In this document: positions 1-7,690 of the stretch, piece after piece
Numbering within the stretch: the first letter of the stretch is position 1
How the letters are laid out: each line of letters opens with the position of its first letter
NCBI RefSeq assembly: GCF_004138325.1
Contig: NZ_SBLB01000003.1
Location: 434,001-498,000 of the forward strand
Direction: 5' to 3'
From: Spirosoma sordidisoli
Lineage (GTDB): Bacteria > Bacteroidota > Bacteroidia > Cytophagales > Spirosomataceae
DNA: 64,000 nucleotides
The notes under the pieces: generated by a model
What the model saw: the letters and a program-made list of their open reading frames with translations, nothing else
What the model was told of the DNA's origin: nothing
Database searches by the model: none
Made by a program: the position numbers and the translations under genes

Positions 1-366
1 AGGATACCCCTGTACCTGGACGTACTGATTGTGCTATGCGCCTTCGTGGGTGCGCTGGTTCGGCTGTTCCGGGGCGAGGCTCTGACGTTCGTGGCCAGCG
101 CGAAGGAGCTATTCTCGGGCTTCTGCATCGGCATGGCCCTGACGGCCCCGGCCCTGTGGGGCTTCAAGCTGCCGCTCTGGATGGGGATGCCCATTGCGTT
201 CCTGCTGAGTCTGTTCAGCAGCCTGCTCGTCTCCATCGTGGAGAAGAAGCTGGGCGAATTGCGCGACATGAAATTTTCTGAGATCGTCAAGGTCGTATTC
301 ACCGAACTGATCGGCGAGATCAAGCGACTCTTTCCGGGTAAAACCAACAACACACCGCCGAACTGA
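1..366 (+). CDS. Holin-like membrane protein (5' partial)
   Basis: The reading frame is open to the first base of the window, so the true start probably lies outside; GTG at 31 is the first in-frame start codon. Three hydrophobic stretches are visible (the first begins in the upstream codons, the last is near residues 50-70 counted from GTG), followed by a charged C-terminal tail. A small multi-spanning protein directly ahead of a peptidoglycan amidase is the usual place for a phage holin, which makes the membrane holes that start lysis. The holin role is inferred from size, topology and context; no family motif was recognised. Confidence 0.6.
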   Translation, partial: RIPLYLDVLIVLCAFVGALVRLFRGEALTFVASAKELFSGFCIGMALTAPALWGFKLPLWMGMPIAFLLSLFSSLLVSIVEKKLGELRDMKFSEIVKVVFTELIGEIKRLFPGKTNNTPPN

Positions 367-367
367 C

Positions 368-889
368 ATGGACACCTTACACCTCCTCTCCGTAATTACA
401 GCCATCGGTGCCCTGCTGGGTGCCGTCGGCCTCGCTGTACTGGTCGGCATGATGGGCGACGAGCCCGGCCGCGAGATGCGCTTTCCCTGGACTGTCCGGG
501 CGGGCACGGCCCTGCTGTCGGTGTCGCTGCTGGGGGTGTCGCTGAGTATCTTCCGCGCCCCGCCCCTGCTACCCTGGGCGGAGGCCGCGATGGTCGTGTC
601 GCTACTGTGGCTCAGCGTAACCGGACTAACCCTTTACATGCGCCAGCCGATGACCCTGGAAGAGCGGGTCCGCTTTGTGGTGGGCTCCCTGCTGGTGGGG
701 GCCGTCATCCTGGGGGCTGGCCTGCTGATCGAGTACGTGATCTACGAGATCAGCCAGAACAGTGCGCGGCAGGCCGAATCCCTCTCCAACCAAGAGGAGA
801 TAATGAACAAGATGGACACCACCCGGCGCGACCTGGATTCCATCAAGGCAATGCTGAAAGACTCCACCCATAGACAACCACACCCATGA
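368..889 (+). CDS. Phage membrane protein with C-terminal coiled coil
   Basis: 173 residues with about four hydrophobic segments (around residues 8-27, 46-63, 70-90 and 102-127), then a polar, heptad-like tail (about 130-165). It lies one base after the holin-like gene and overlaps the amidase by 4 nt (ATGA), so it is part of the lysis cassette. It could be a second holin or antiholin, or a spanin-like accessory protein. Function is not recognised from sequence. Confidence 0.6.
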   Translation: MDTLHLLSVITAIGALLGAVGLAVLVGMMGDEPGREMRFPWTVRAGTALLSVSLLGVSLSIFRAPPLLPWAEAAMVVSLLWLSVTGLTLYMRQPMTLEERVRFVVGSLLVGAVILGAGLLIEYVIYEISQNSARQAESLSNQEEIMNKMDTTRRDLDSIKAMLKDSTHRQPHP

Positions 890-1323
890 GACAGATTGAT
901 CATATCGTACTCCACTGCACCGCTGGTCCGCAGAGCCAGACCATCGACGCGATTAAGAACTGGTGGAAGACCGGCCTCGGCTGGAAACAGGTTGGCTACC
1001 ATATACTCATCAAGGCCGACGGCGAAGCCGTGCGGTTGGCCGAAGACGAGGTGGTGACCAACGGCGTAAAGAACCACAACGCCCGATCCATCCACATCTC
1101 CTATATCGGCGGGGTCAACAAGAACGGAGTGGCGGTTGATAACCGGACGCCGGCTCAGATCGCTACGCAGCTCCGGCTGCTTCGGGAGTACAAAGAGAAG
1201 TACCCTGCTGCCCGGATCGTGGGGCACCGCGACTTCCTGGTGCCGGGTAAGCCGGGCTACAAGTCCTGCCCGTCGTTCTCGGTGCGCGACTTTCTGACCA
1301 AACACGCCCCCGAGTTGCTATGA
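886..1323 (+). CDS. N-acetylmuramoyl-L-alanine amidase (T7-lysozyme type endolysin)
   Basis: 145 residues, the size of T7 lysozyme, with its hallmark residues in place: zinc ligands H10 (VLHCTA), H114 (GHRDF) and C128 (KSCPSF), catalytic-site Y38 (GYHI) and K126 two residues before the cysteine ligand. This is an Amidase_2 fold enzyme cutting the bond between N-acetylmuramic acid and L-alanine in host peptidoglycan. No signal peptide is seen, which fits release through the holin encoded just upstream. Its stop codon overlaps the start of the following glycosyltransferase (ATGA), so the two are translationally coupled. In T7 the homologue also inhibits RNA polymerase; nothing here says whether that holds. 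Confidence 0.93.
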   Translation: MRQIDHIVLHCTAGPQSQTIDAIKNWWKTGLGWKQVGYHILIKADGEAVRLAEDEVVTNGVKNHNARSIHISYIGGVNKNGVAVDNRTPAQIATQLRLLREYKEKYPAARIVGHRDFLVPGKPGYKSCPSFSVRDFLTKHAPELL

Positions 1324-2192
1324 ACTTCCCCTGTTACGTGTCGGCCGGTGGCCTCGGCGATTCGGTGTCGGGCCTGTACGCAGCCTGCGGACTCGCCGAT
1401 CAGGGGGGCGAGGGCAACACCGTTGTCTTTCACACCAGACACCCCAGCTGGCTGGCGTCGTTCTCCCATCCCAACCTGGTGCTGGCTCCTCATCTGGATA
1501 ACCAGCCAATGGGTCCGGACATGAACGAGGGCTACGACGCGCAGCTCCACTACGCCCAGTCCAGAAAGCAGCACTACTGCACCAACCTCGGCCGCCAGTA
1601 CGTTATTGAGGGGGTGCGGCCGGCTCGCCCCCGCTACCATACCGAGCTGCCGTTTGTGCTGGAACCGAGCCTGTCGCCCTACGTGGTGCTGTCGCCCTTC
1701 TCGGCGTATTCGTCCAGGGCGTGGCCGCTGATGCACTGGGTCCGGCTGGCGATCCGGCTGGGCGAAGCGGGCTTTCATGTAGTGGTACTCGACAGCAACG
1801 AAGAGAAGATGGCTCCCTTTCAGCATACGGGTGCCAGCTGGTGGTTCGGGATGCACCCGTCCTGGGTGATGGGATGCCTCGAACACGCGGCTGCGGTGGT
1901 GGCCAACGACTCGGGCCTCGCCCACGCGGCCGGGCTGCTGGGCACACCGACCGTCGCGGTGATGGCGCAGCTGAGTCCGCTGCAGGTCTTTTCCCATACC
2001 GACGTGCAGGGGGTGATTCCCTCTGCGTCCTGTTCGCCCTGCGCCTGGCGCGGTGACCGGGGCTGGCGAAAACCGTGCGACGACCTGGGCTGCTCGGCTC
2101 TGCACAGCATCCCGGTGGAGACGGTGCTGCAGCGCACGGTCAGCATCACCAGGCCGGCGGTGTCGGCGCGGCAGGTTGCCCTGCAACAGTAG
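1320..2192 (+). CDS. GT9-type (heptosyltransferase-like) glycosyltransferase of the phage
   Basis: 290 residues. The C-terminal half carries the GT9 (ADP-heptose:LPS heptosyltransferase-like) signature: a VVLSPFSAYSSRAWP segment near 122, then a nucleotide-sugar motif with NDSGLAHAAGLLGTPTVAVM near 197-216, and a Cys-rich SCSPCAWRG stretch near 238. It overlaps the amidase by 4 nt and precedes the terminase genes, so it belongs to the late operon. GT9 enzymes transfer sugars to lipopolysaccharide core or related glycans in the cytoplasm. Inferred roles are alteration of the host surface glycan, modification of a virion protein, or exclusion of superinfecting phage. The acceptor cannot be told from sequence. 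Confidence 0.8.
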   Translation: MNFPCYVSAGGLGDSVSGLYAACGLADQGGEGNTVVFHTRHPSWLASFSHPNLVLAPHLDNQPMGPDMNEGYDAQLHYAQSRKQHYCTNLGRQYVIEGVRPARPRYHTELPFVLEPSLSPYVVLSPFSAYSSRAWPLMHWVRLAIRLGEAGFHVVVLDSNEEKMAPFQHTGASWWFGMHPSWVMGCLEHAAAVVANDSGLAHAAGLLGTPTVAVMAQLSPLQVFSHTDVQGVIPSASCSPCAWRGDRGWRKPCDDLGCSALHSIPVETVLQRTVSITRPAVSARQVALQQ

Positions 2193-2195
2193 GAC

Positions 2196-2226
2196 TTGTC
2201 AACTTTTGTCAACTGTTGTATCTTTC
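2196..2226 (+). promoter_or_regulatory. Bacteroidota-type promoter of the terminase operon
   Basis: TTG at 2196-2198, exactly 20 nt, then TATCTTTC at 2219-2226, close to the Bacteroidota primary sigma consensus TTG-N20-TAnnTTTG. The ATG at 2247 follows 20 nt later. Both units of a GTCAAC repeat fall between the two boxes, so a bound repressor would exclude RNA polymerase. Confidence 0.5.
2198..2213 (+). promoter_or_regulatory. Phage direct-repeat operator, site 1
   Basis: GTCAAC-TTTT-GTCAAC, both units perfect, 10-bp period, on the coding strand of the downstream gene. Six bases after the stop codon of the GT9 gene and inside the promoter at 2196-2226. Confidence 0.75.
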
Positions 2227-2246
2227 GGGAGCCAACCATCACGACC

Positions 2247-2849
2247 ATGACCGACGTGCTCCCCCAGCCAGTACCCAAACCCGCTCTCGCCGACGACGAT
2301 CAGCGCGATGCGCTGACGTTTCTCTCCGAGCGGATCGCCTTTCTCGAACACCGGGAAAGTGAACTCTCCCAGCTACTGGCCTACCTGGCCGAAGAGGCCG
2401 GCAGTACCGTGCTGCTGCGGCTGCAGTTCCACAAAAGGCGGCAGCTGCTGCACGACATCGCCGTGGCGGAGTACCAGCTGGAAAGTGAATGGGTGCTTTA
2501 CTCGGCCAGCCGCGCCTGGCAGAAGGGCCATCCCAGGAAAGATCACGGCGTCAACACCCGCAGTCTGGGTAACGACAACGAGAAGGCAGCGCGGTACGTC
2601 ATCTGGTTTCTGCTGCTGCGCTACGACCAGTACGCCAGCCGGTCGGTGCTGGAAGAGGAGTACGGCATGGGCGGCAGCCAGAACACGGTGGCCCTGCTGA
2701 GCAAGCTGCTCACCAAAGAAGGCCAGAAAAGCCGGATGGCTACCGTGGAGCGCAAGTTCCTCGAAGCCATCGGCTGGATACAGCCCGGCCAGCGGTTCGT
2801 TGCCACCGAGCTACCCGCCCCCGGCGAACCCATCAACCCCTGGAAATAA
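2247..2849 (+). CDS. Probable terminase small subunit
   Basis: 200 residues from ATG 2247, chosen because the promoter lies directly upstream and the frame before it overlaps promoter sequence. It is helical and charged (an RIAFLEHRESELSQLLAYLAEE coiled-coil-like N-terminal part) with a compact C-terminal half that could hold a helix-turn-helix (KAARYVIWFLLLRYDQYASRSVLEEEYGM). Its stop overlaps the start of the large terminase by one base (TAATG). The small-terminase role, DNA recognition for packaging, rests on position only. Confidence 0.55.
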   Translation: MTDVLPQPVPKPALADDDQRDALTFLSERIAFLEHRESELSQLLAYLAEEAGSTVLLRLQFHKRRQLLHDIAVAEYQLESEWVLYSASRAWQKGHPRKDHGVNTRSLGNDNEKAARYVIWFLLLRYDQYASRSVLEEEYGMGGSQNTVALLSKLLTKEGQKSRMATVERKFLEAIGWIQPGQRFVATELPAPGEPINPWK

Positions 2850-4858
2850 TGAAGTCGCGTCGTCTCGAACGGGAAAAACAAAAGGCTGGCCTGCCCAGCA
2901 AATACGACAGGATACGCCCGGTCGAGCGCGACTACCTGACCCATCCTGACAGTGTGCAGGTCAAGTATCGGCCCGTCCTGCAGGCTCCCATTCCCGACCC
3001 GCCCGAGGAAGGTGAGGTAGGCACCGAGCGGGCGATCTGGTGGCAGACGCAGCTCTACCGCTGCAAATACGGATGGACCTACGAAGCCGAGGGCGAGACG
3101 CCGAAGTACTTCACCCCGGCCTACTACTTCTACCTCAACTTCGTCAAGGTTGAGATCAAGGACAAGAAGCGGGGCCGGAAGCGGATGGCACCCTTGTATT
3201 CGGACTCCGACCACCGCATCTTCAACTGGATATACAGCCTCGAAGCCCAGGCGTATTCGATGGCCAGAGACGGCATCGTCACCAAAGGGCGACGCAAACA
3301 CTGGTCCTACATCACCCACTGCGGGGTGTTTCTGCACGACTTCTGCTTCGATACGGCCAGCCACGTAGCGATTGGCTACGACAGCAAGATAAGCCGGGAA
3401 GAAGGGCAGCGCATTTTTCAGGGGGCGTACAACTCGCTGCCCAGCTATTTTAAGCACGACACCCTCTACACGGAAAAAGAGGGCGAGCTGTCGAATGGCG
3501 AAGCGGTCTACGACGCCGACGGTCAGTTGACGGGCTACGTGGAGCGTAACACCATTATCTTTCGGGAGCTGGATAAAAACCCCGGCGGCCTGCGGGGTAG
3601 AAACCTCAAGCGGGTACTCCTGGATGAGATCGGCAAGTACCGCAACGCGATGGCCTGCGTGATCGCTACCGAAGATGCGCTGCGCGAAGGCCTCGACAAG
3701 CACGGCTCCCTGCTGGCGGGTGGCACGTCGGATGCCATCAGTAACGAATCGAAAGATTATAAGACGCTCTGGAAACAGGCCGACGTGCGGGGCTGGGGTC
3801 GGCTGTTTGTCAGCGCGGGCTGGGTAGCCCCCCCCTACTTTGATTATTTTACGGGCGTCTCCGACATCAAGGCGGCCGAAGCCGAGTATCGGGCCGAGCG
3901 GGATGCGCTGCTCAACGTCGGCGACGTGATGGGCTACTATGGCAAAATGCAGGAGAACCCCCTCACGCCCGAGGAGTGCTTCAACCCGCCCGTGCGCAGC
4001 CGCTACCCAGCCCACATCATCCAGGAGCAGGTGTTCTTTCTGCGCCAGTGGCCCACCGAACACTGGATCATCCGGGGTAGGCTGGACTGGGTCAACGACG
4101 TACTGGGTAATCACATCCGGGTGGACTTCACCGAAGACCCCAATGGGTCGTGGCACTTTTACCGCGACGGCTTTCCCCGCCGTGACCTGCCCGGCCTGGA
4201 CATTCTCGGCGTCGATGACGTGTACCTGGACAAAGAGCGGGAAGAGGTGAGCGACGACGACTCGCTGCAGAGTATCGTCATCAAACGGCGCAAGGTGGAT
4301 AAGCAGTTTGAGAACGATCTGTTCGTGGCCTACTACGAAGACCGCCACGACCGGCACGTCTTCGCCCGCGAACTCCACAAAGCCCTCTGGTTCACCAACG
4401 GCAAAGCCATCATCGAAAACAACGACAAGTTTCTGCCCGACTTTCTGCAGCGCAACAACCTGCAGGATCAGGTGATCTGGGTAAACGGCAAGATGGGTAT
4501 CCGCAACGACGAGCGGACGATCCCCCACCAGCAGATGCTGGCCCAGGACTGGTTCGACGCGGGCGGTGCCAGCCGCTGCTACTTCGAGCGCATCCTGGAC
4601 AGCTTCAAAAACTTCCGGTCCACCAACGACGACGTGGCTTCGGCCGCTCACCTGGCCCTGCACGCCGAAGACATCATCAAGGACCACCCCATCCGCACGG
4701 AAGCCGACGCCAAAGGCTTCGGCCTCAAGATCGGCACGGGCTACTCGCCCCTGCTGGCCAGGATGACGGGTCTGCAGGACACCGGCCTGAACGGCGAATC
4801 GGGTTCCCGGCTCGACGGCATACGCCGGATGCGTGAGCAGATGCGCCGGGTGGCGTAG
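2849..4858 (+). CDS. Terminase large subunit (packaging ATPase/nuclease)
   Basis: 669 residues. A degenerate Walker A region (TKGRRKHWS, 145-153) precedes a clear Walker B (RVLLDE, D259-E260). The C-terminal RNase-H-like nuclease domain shows its three acidic positions: D456 in GVDDVY, E523 in IIENN and D594/D595 in STNDDV, with the usual strand pattern FVAYYEDRHDRHVFARELHKAL between the first two. The enzyme pumps phage DNA into the procapsid through the portal and cuts the concatemer. It starts on the TAATG of the preceding gene. Length is typical of large Bacteroidota phage terminases. Confidence 0.88.
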   Translation: MKSRRLEREKQKAGLPSKYDRIRPVERDYLTHPDSVQVKYRPVLQAPIPDPPEEGEVGTERAIWWQTQLYRCKYGWTYEAEGETPKYFTPAYYFYLNFVKVEIKDKKRGRKRMAPLYSDSDHRIFNWIYSLEAQAYSMARDGIVTKGRRKHWSYITHCGVFLHDFCFDTASHVAIGYDSKISREEGQRIFQGAYNSLPSYFKHDTLYTEKEGELSNGEAVYDADGQLTGYVERNTIIFRELDKNPGGLRGRNLKRVLLDEIGKYRNAMACVIATEDALREGLDKHGSLLAGGTSDAISNESKDYKTLWKQADVRGWGRLFVSAGWVAPPYFDYFTGVSDIKAAEAEYRAERDALLNVGDVMGYYGKMQENPLTPEECFNPPVRSRYPAHIIQEQVFFLRQWPTEHWIIRGRLDWVNDVLGNHIRVDFTEDPNGSWHFYRDGFPRRDLPGLDILGVDDVYLDKEREEVSDDDSLQSIVIKRRKVDKQFENDLFVAYYEDRHDRHVFARELHKALWFTNGKAIIENNDKFLPDFLQRNNLQDQVIWVNGKMGIRNDERTIPHQQMLAQDWFDAGGASRCYFERILDSFKNFRSTNDDVASAAHLALHAEDIIKDHPIRTEADAKGFGLKIGTGYSPLLARMTGLQDTGLNGESGSRLDGIRRMREQMRRVA

Positions 4859-4873
4859 TCAACCCTTGTCAAC
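4858..4873 (+). promoter_or_regulatory. Phage direct-repeat operator, site 2
   Basis: GTCAAC-CCTT-GTCAAC, perfect units, 10-bp period, beginning on the last base of the terminase stop codon (TAG). A further single GTCAAC stands at 4894-4899. Confidence 0.75.
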
Positions 4874-4920
4874 GCACATTTGACAGGGGGGCTGTCAACA
4901 TTCGCGGGGCGGGTGCCGAC

Positions 4921-4928
4921 TACTTTTG
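4921..4928 (+). promoter_or_regulatory. Candidate -7 element upstream of the scaffold gene
   Basis: TACTTTTG matches TAnnTTTG exactly. The following bases, GGGAGCCAAC, repeat those after the -7 element at 2219 (CGGGAGCCAAC), suggesting a shared transcript start and leader. No good TTG box is seen at the normal spacing. Confidence 0.4.
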
Positions 4929-4957
4929 GGAGCCAACAATCCCAAAACTGATTCGCC

Positions 4958-6004
4958 ATGACGGCAACTGCATCCACGCTTTCCCAGACGCCCGAGGACT
5001 TCTTCTCCAACGACCTGCCGGCAGAAGCCCCGGCAACCCCCGGTGGACAGGCGGCCCCAGCCAGTCCGGCACCCGCTCCGGCAACACCGCCAGCCGCGCC
5101 GGCTGCACCCGCCACGCCAACGACTACCCTACCGGCTCCGGCAACACCGCCCGCCGATCCGGCCCAGCCTGCCACACCACCGGCCGACGGATGGGGTGAC
5201 GAGTGGGAAGACCCCGCAGCTCCGGCAGCTCCGGCTGCGCCCGCCACGCCAACGACTACCCCACCGGCCCCGGTAGACGCCAACCCCGTACTGAGCCGGC
5301 TGGCCCAGCGGCTGGGTCTGAACGAATTACCCGCCGACCCGGAGGCCTGGGAGCGGGCGGTTGATCAGTACACCGCCAGTCAGGTGCAGGTGATGCCCGA
5401 CGAACTGGGACAACTCAACAGCCACCTCGCCCTGACGGGCAAAGACTTTCTCAGGGCCGAGATCGCGGCCCGCTTCCGTGACCCGGTGGTCAACGGCCCG
5501 GACTTCGTGGAGAATAAACTCCTCGAACTCGAAGACAGCGGACGGCTCGAAGAAGCCGAGCGGTACTACCGCCAGGAGCGGACGCAGCAGCGCGACCAGA
5601 TCGTGACCCAGGCCCGTCAGCAGCAGCAGCAGGCCGAGCAGCAGGCCCGTCAGCAGATTGCCGCCATCGAGCAGCACATCGACGGAGCCAAAAGCCCGGA
5701 CGGGCAGGCGTATCCGCAGCGGGTGCGCGACGAGATCAAGCGGTTCATCTTCTCGGGTGAGCTGGCCCAGACGCTGTACGGAAAAGAAAACGCCGACGCC
5801 CTGCTGGACGTAGCCCTGCGCTACCACCCCAAGCTGCGGGAGCAGTACACCAAACGCTACGAAGCCGCCCTGCTCAAGCGCGGGGAGTCGTCGGCGTACC
5901 GGAGTCTGGAAAACACGACACTGAACGTAGGCTCAGGCTACGGCGCACCCCAGCAGGGTAGCCAGATCGCCAAAAGCGACGAAGACTTTTTCTCGAACAA
6001 CTAA
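4958..6004 (+). CDS. Probable capsid scaffolding protein, Pro/Ala-rich N-terminus
   Basis: 348 residues between terminase and major capsid protein, the usual place of a scaffold. Residues about 20-110 are a low-complexity PAT-rich linker with internal repeats (APAAPATPTTT occurs twice). Residues about 115-300 are charged and helical, with a Gln/Arg coiled coil (RQQQQQAEQQARQQ). The short sequence EDFFSN occurs at residues 13-18 and again at the extreme C-terminus. Scaffold function is inferred from context and composition; an internal virion protein is the alternative. Confidence 0.6.
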   Translation: MTATASTLSQTPEDFFSNDLPAEAPATPGGQAAPASPAPAPATPPAAPAAPATPTTTLPAPATPPADPAQPATPPADGWGDEWEDPAAPAAPAAPATPTTTPPAPVDANPVLSRLAQRLGLNELPADPEAWERAVDQYTASQVQVMPDELGQLNSHLALTGKDFLRAEIAARFRDPVVNGPDFVENKLLELEDSGRLEEAERYYRQERTQQRDQIVTQARQQQQQAEQQARQQIAAIEQHIDGAKSPDGQAYPQRVRDEIKRFIFSGELAQTLYGKENADALLDVALRYHPKLREQYTKRYEAALLKRGESSAYRSLENTTLNVGSGYGAPQQGSQIAKSDEDFFSNN

Positions 6005-6070
6005 ACCAATGTGGCCTCGGGGCTACCGTGTGAGGGCTTTCTATCCACACCACTTTTTATCTAACAGAAT

Positions 6071-7597
6071 ATGGCAAAGATTATCAAGCAACAGTTCGGG
6101 GCCGGCACACTGGACCTGCCCTTCCTGGGACTGGCCCTCGCCCGGCAGCCGCAGATGCTGCAGGAGTTTATCGTCAGCCGGTTTGCTTCCAACAACCTGG
6201 CTCTGACGACGCTCTTCCAGGGTATCTATCCCGAGTCGCAGGGCGAAGAGGTGCTGGGTAGCAACCAGGTGAGCTGGGAGGTCTACAACCTACCCGAAAA
6301 GCCCATCTACATCGACGGCATCGTGGGTACACCGAAGGTTGGCAACGACATTGAGGTAGACCTGACCGAAGGCTGGCTCCGCGCCGGGGCCAAGCTGCGG
6401 CTCGAAGACGGCCGGACCCTGTTACACCTGCAGACCAACGGCTCTCCCCGCGCCAACGGTATCGTCCGCTACCGGGGTCGGATCGTGGGCAACAACACGG
6501 AACACGAAGCTCCGTCGTGGCTTTTCGAGCGCAACCGGGCGGCCAACTACCAGACGGCCAACTACGAGGAGGGCTCCCACATGGGCCACCCGATGTACTA
6601 CGGGACGGGCGACAAGTACAAGCAGGCGATGTCTACTCACCGCCACGACGCCGACCTGACGGGCGACGCCCTCTCGGAAGTAACGATCTTCGAGACGACC
6701 CGCGAGATACCAAACTCGGGTGGACGCACGAAAACCTACCGGGGCTGGCTGCCCGAGTTCCTGCGGAGCCCAACAACCTCGCTGCTCGACTTCCACCAGC
6801 GGCACTGTGAACTGGATCACATTTACGGTCAGAGCAACATCAACTTTGAGACGGGCGAGATTTTCAACATCAACGAAACCAACGGCTCGAAGAAGGTGAT
6901 GATGGGTGATGGGCTTATTGCTCAGCTCGACGGCGCGTACACCAAATGCTACGACCCGAAGGATTCGCTATCGTCTATCCGTAACAAGGTGAAGAATATC
7001 ATCACCTATATGTCGGCCCACTGGAACAACCAGGACTTCCTGGAAATGGTCGTGATGGGTGGCATCGGGGCGGACGCCGTCTTCCAGGACGTGATGGCCG
7101 AGTTACAGGCCAGCTCGGGCGTTCAGGTGTGGCGCACGCCAGACTCAGAAGGCAAAGTCGTTGTCGGCCTTCGCTTTTCGGAGTGGATCATTGGCGGCAT
7201 GGGCAAGATCAAGTTCGTGCGTAACAACAGCATGGGCGACATCACCGCCAAATCGCGCATGATCAACTACAACGGGGTTGCTCTCAACGCCGAGTCGTTC
7301 GATATGTACTTCATGCCGATTGGGATGATGTCGAACGGCAAGACCAACATCCGCTTCTTCTCGAAGGGTAAGACGGTCAACGGCCAGCAGATCAACCGTT
7401 CGCTGGTGTTCAGCCACATCCAGGGCGTGACCGGCTACCTGTCCAACAATCTGTCGAAAGCCTCGGCGGATGGGCTGTCGGAGTATGCTAACCTGGTGGG
7501 CACCTCGCGGGATGCCGAGCAGTTCCATCTGCTCAGCCAGAAGATGCTGATCGTTACCAACCCAACCGAGTTCGCCCGGTTGCTGGTGTACCGATAG
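6071..7597 (+). CDS. Major capsid protein
   Basis: 508 residues with no low complexity, placed after terminase and scaffold. The N-terminal segment (KQQFGAGTLDLPFLGLALARQPQMLQEFIVSRFASNNLALTTLFQGIYPES) and the later MVVMGGIGADAVFQDVMAEL region look like an HK97-fold capsid subunit of the kind seen in Bacteroidota podo- and siphophages. The start at ATG 6071 follows a 66-nt A/T-rich leader with no Shine-Dalgarno. The call is by size, order and general appearance, not by a diagnostic motif. Confidence 0.7.
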   Translation: MAKIIKQQFGAGTLDLPFLGLALARQPQMLQEFIVSRFASNNLALTTLFQGIYPESQGEEVLGSNQVSWEVYNLPEKPIYIDGIVGTPKVGNDIEVDLTEGWLRAGAKLRLEDGRTLLHLQTNGSPRANGIVRYRGRIVGNNTEHEAPSWLFERNRAANYQTANYEEGSHMGHPMYYGTGDKYKQAMSTHRHDADLTGDALSEVTIFETTREIPNSGGRTKTYRGWLPEFLRSPTTSLLDFHQRHCELDHIYGQSNINFETGEIFNINETNGSKKVMMGDGLIAQLDGAYTKCYDPKDSLSSIRNKVKNIITYMSAHWNNQDFLEMVVMGGIGADAVFQDVMAELQASSGVQVWRTPDSEGKVVVGLRFSEWIIGGMGKIKFVRNNSMGDITAKSRMINYNGVALNAESFDMYFMPIGMMSNGKTNIRFFSKGKTVNGQQINRSLVFSHIQGVTGYLSNNLSKASADGLSEYANLVGTSRDAEQFHLLSQKMLIVTNPTEFARLLVYR

Positions 7598-7622
7598 TCA
7601 ACTATAGTCAACGCAAGTTGAC
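7597..7622 (+). promoter_or_regulatory. Phage direct-repeat operator, site 3 (three units)
   Basis: GTCAAC-TATA-GTCAAC-GCAA-GTTGAC: three units at a strict 10-bp period, the third inverted. The array begins on the last base of the capsid stop codon and is followed by a terminator-like hairpin. Confidence 0.75.
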
Positions 7623-7631
7623 GACGCATAG

Positions 7632-7661
7632 CGGGGCCGATGCCGGCCAGTGTCGGCCCCG
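7632..7661 (+). terminator. Terminator-like hairpin after the capsid gene
   Basis: 9-bp GC-rich stem, CGGGGCCGA (7632-7640) with TCGGCCCCG (7653-7661), 12-nt loop, then TATTTAACC. Only a weak T-tract, so partial termination or mRNA protection is possible. Confidence 0.5.
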
Positions 7662-7690
7662 TATTTAACCAACCCAAATCCAGTACGACA

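Noticed and set aside
2621-4687. A 688-codon open frame on the minus strand opposite the large terminase
   Set aside because: It is longer than the terminase frame but is a GC-rich shadow with no protein-like motifs; the plus frame has clear terminase residues.
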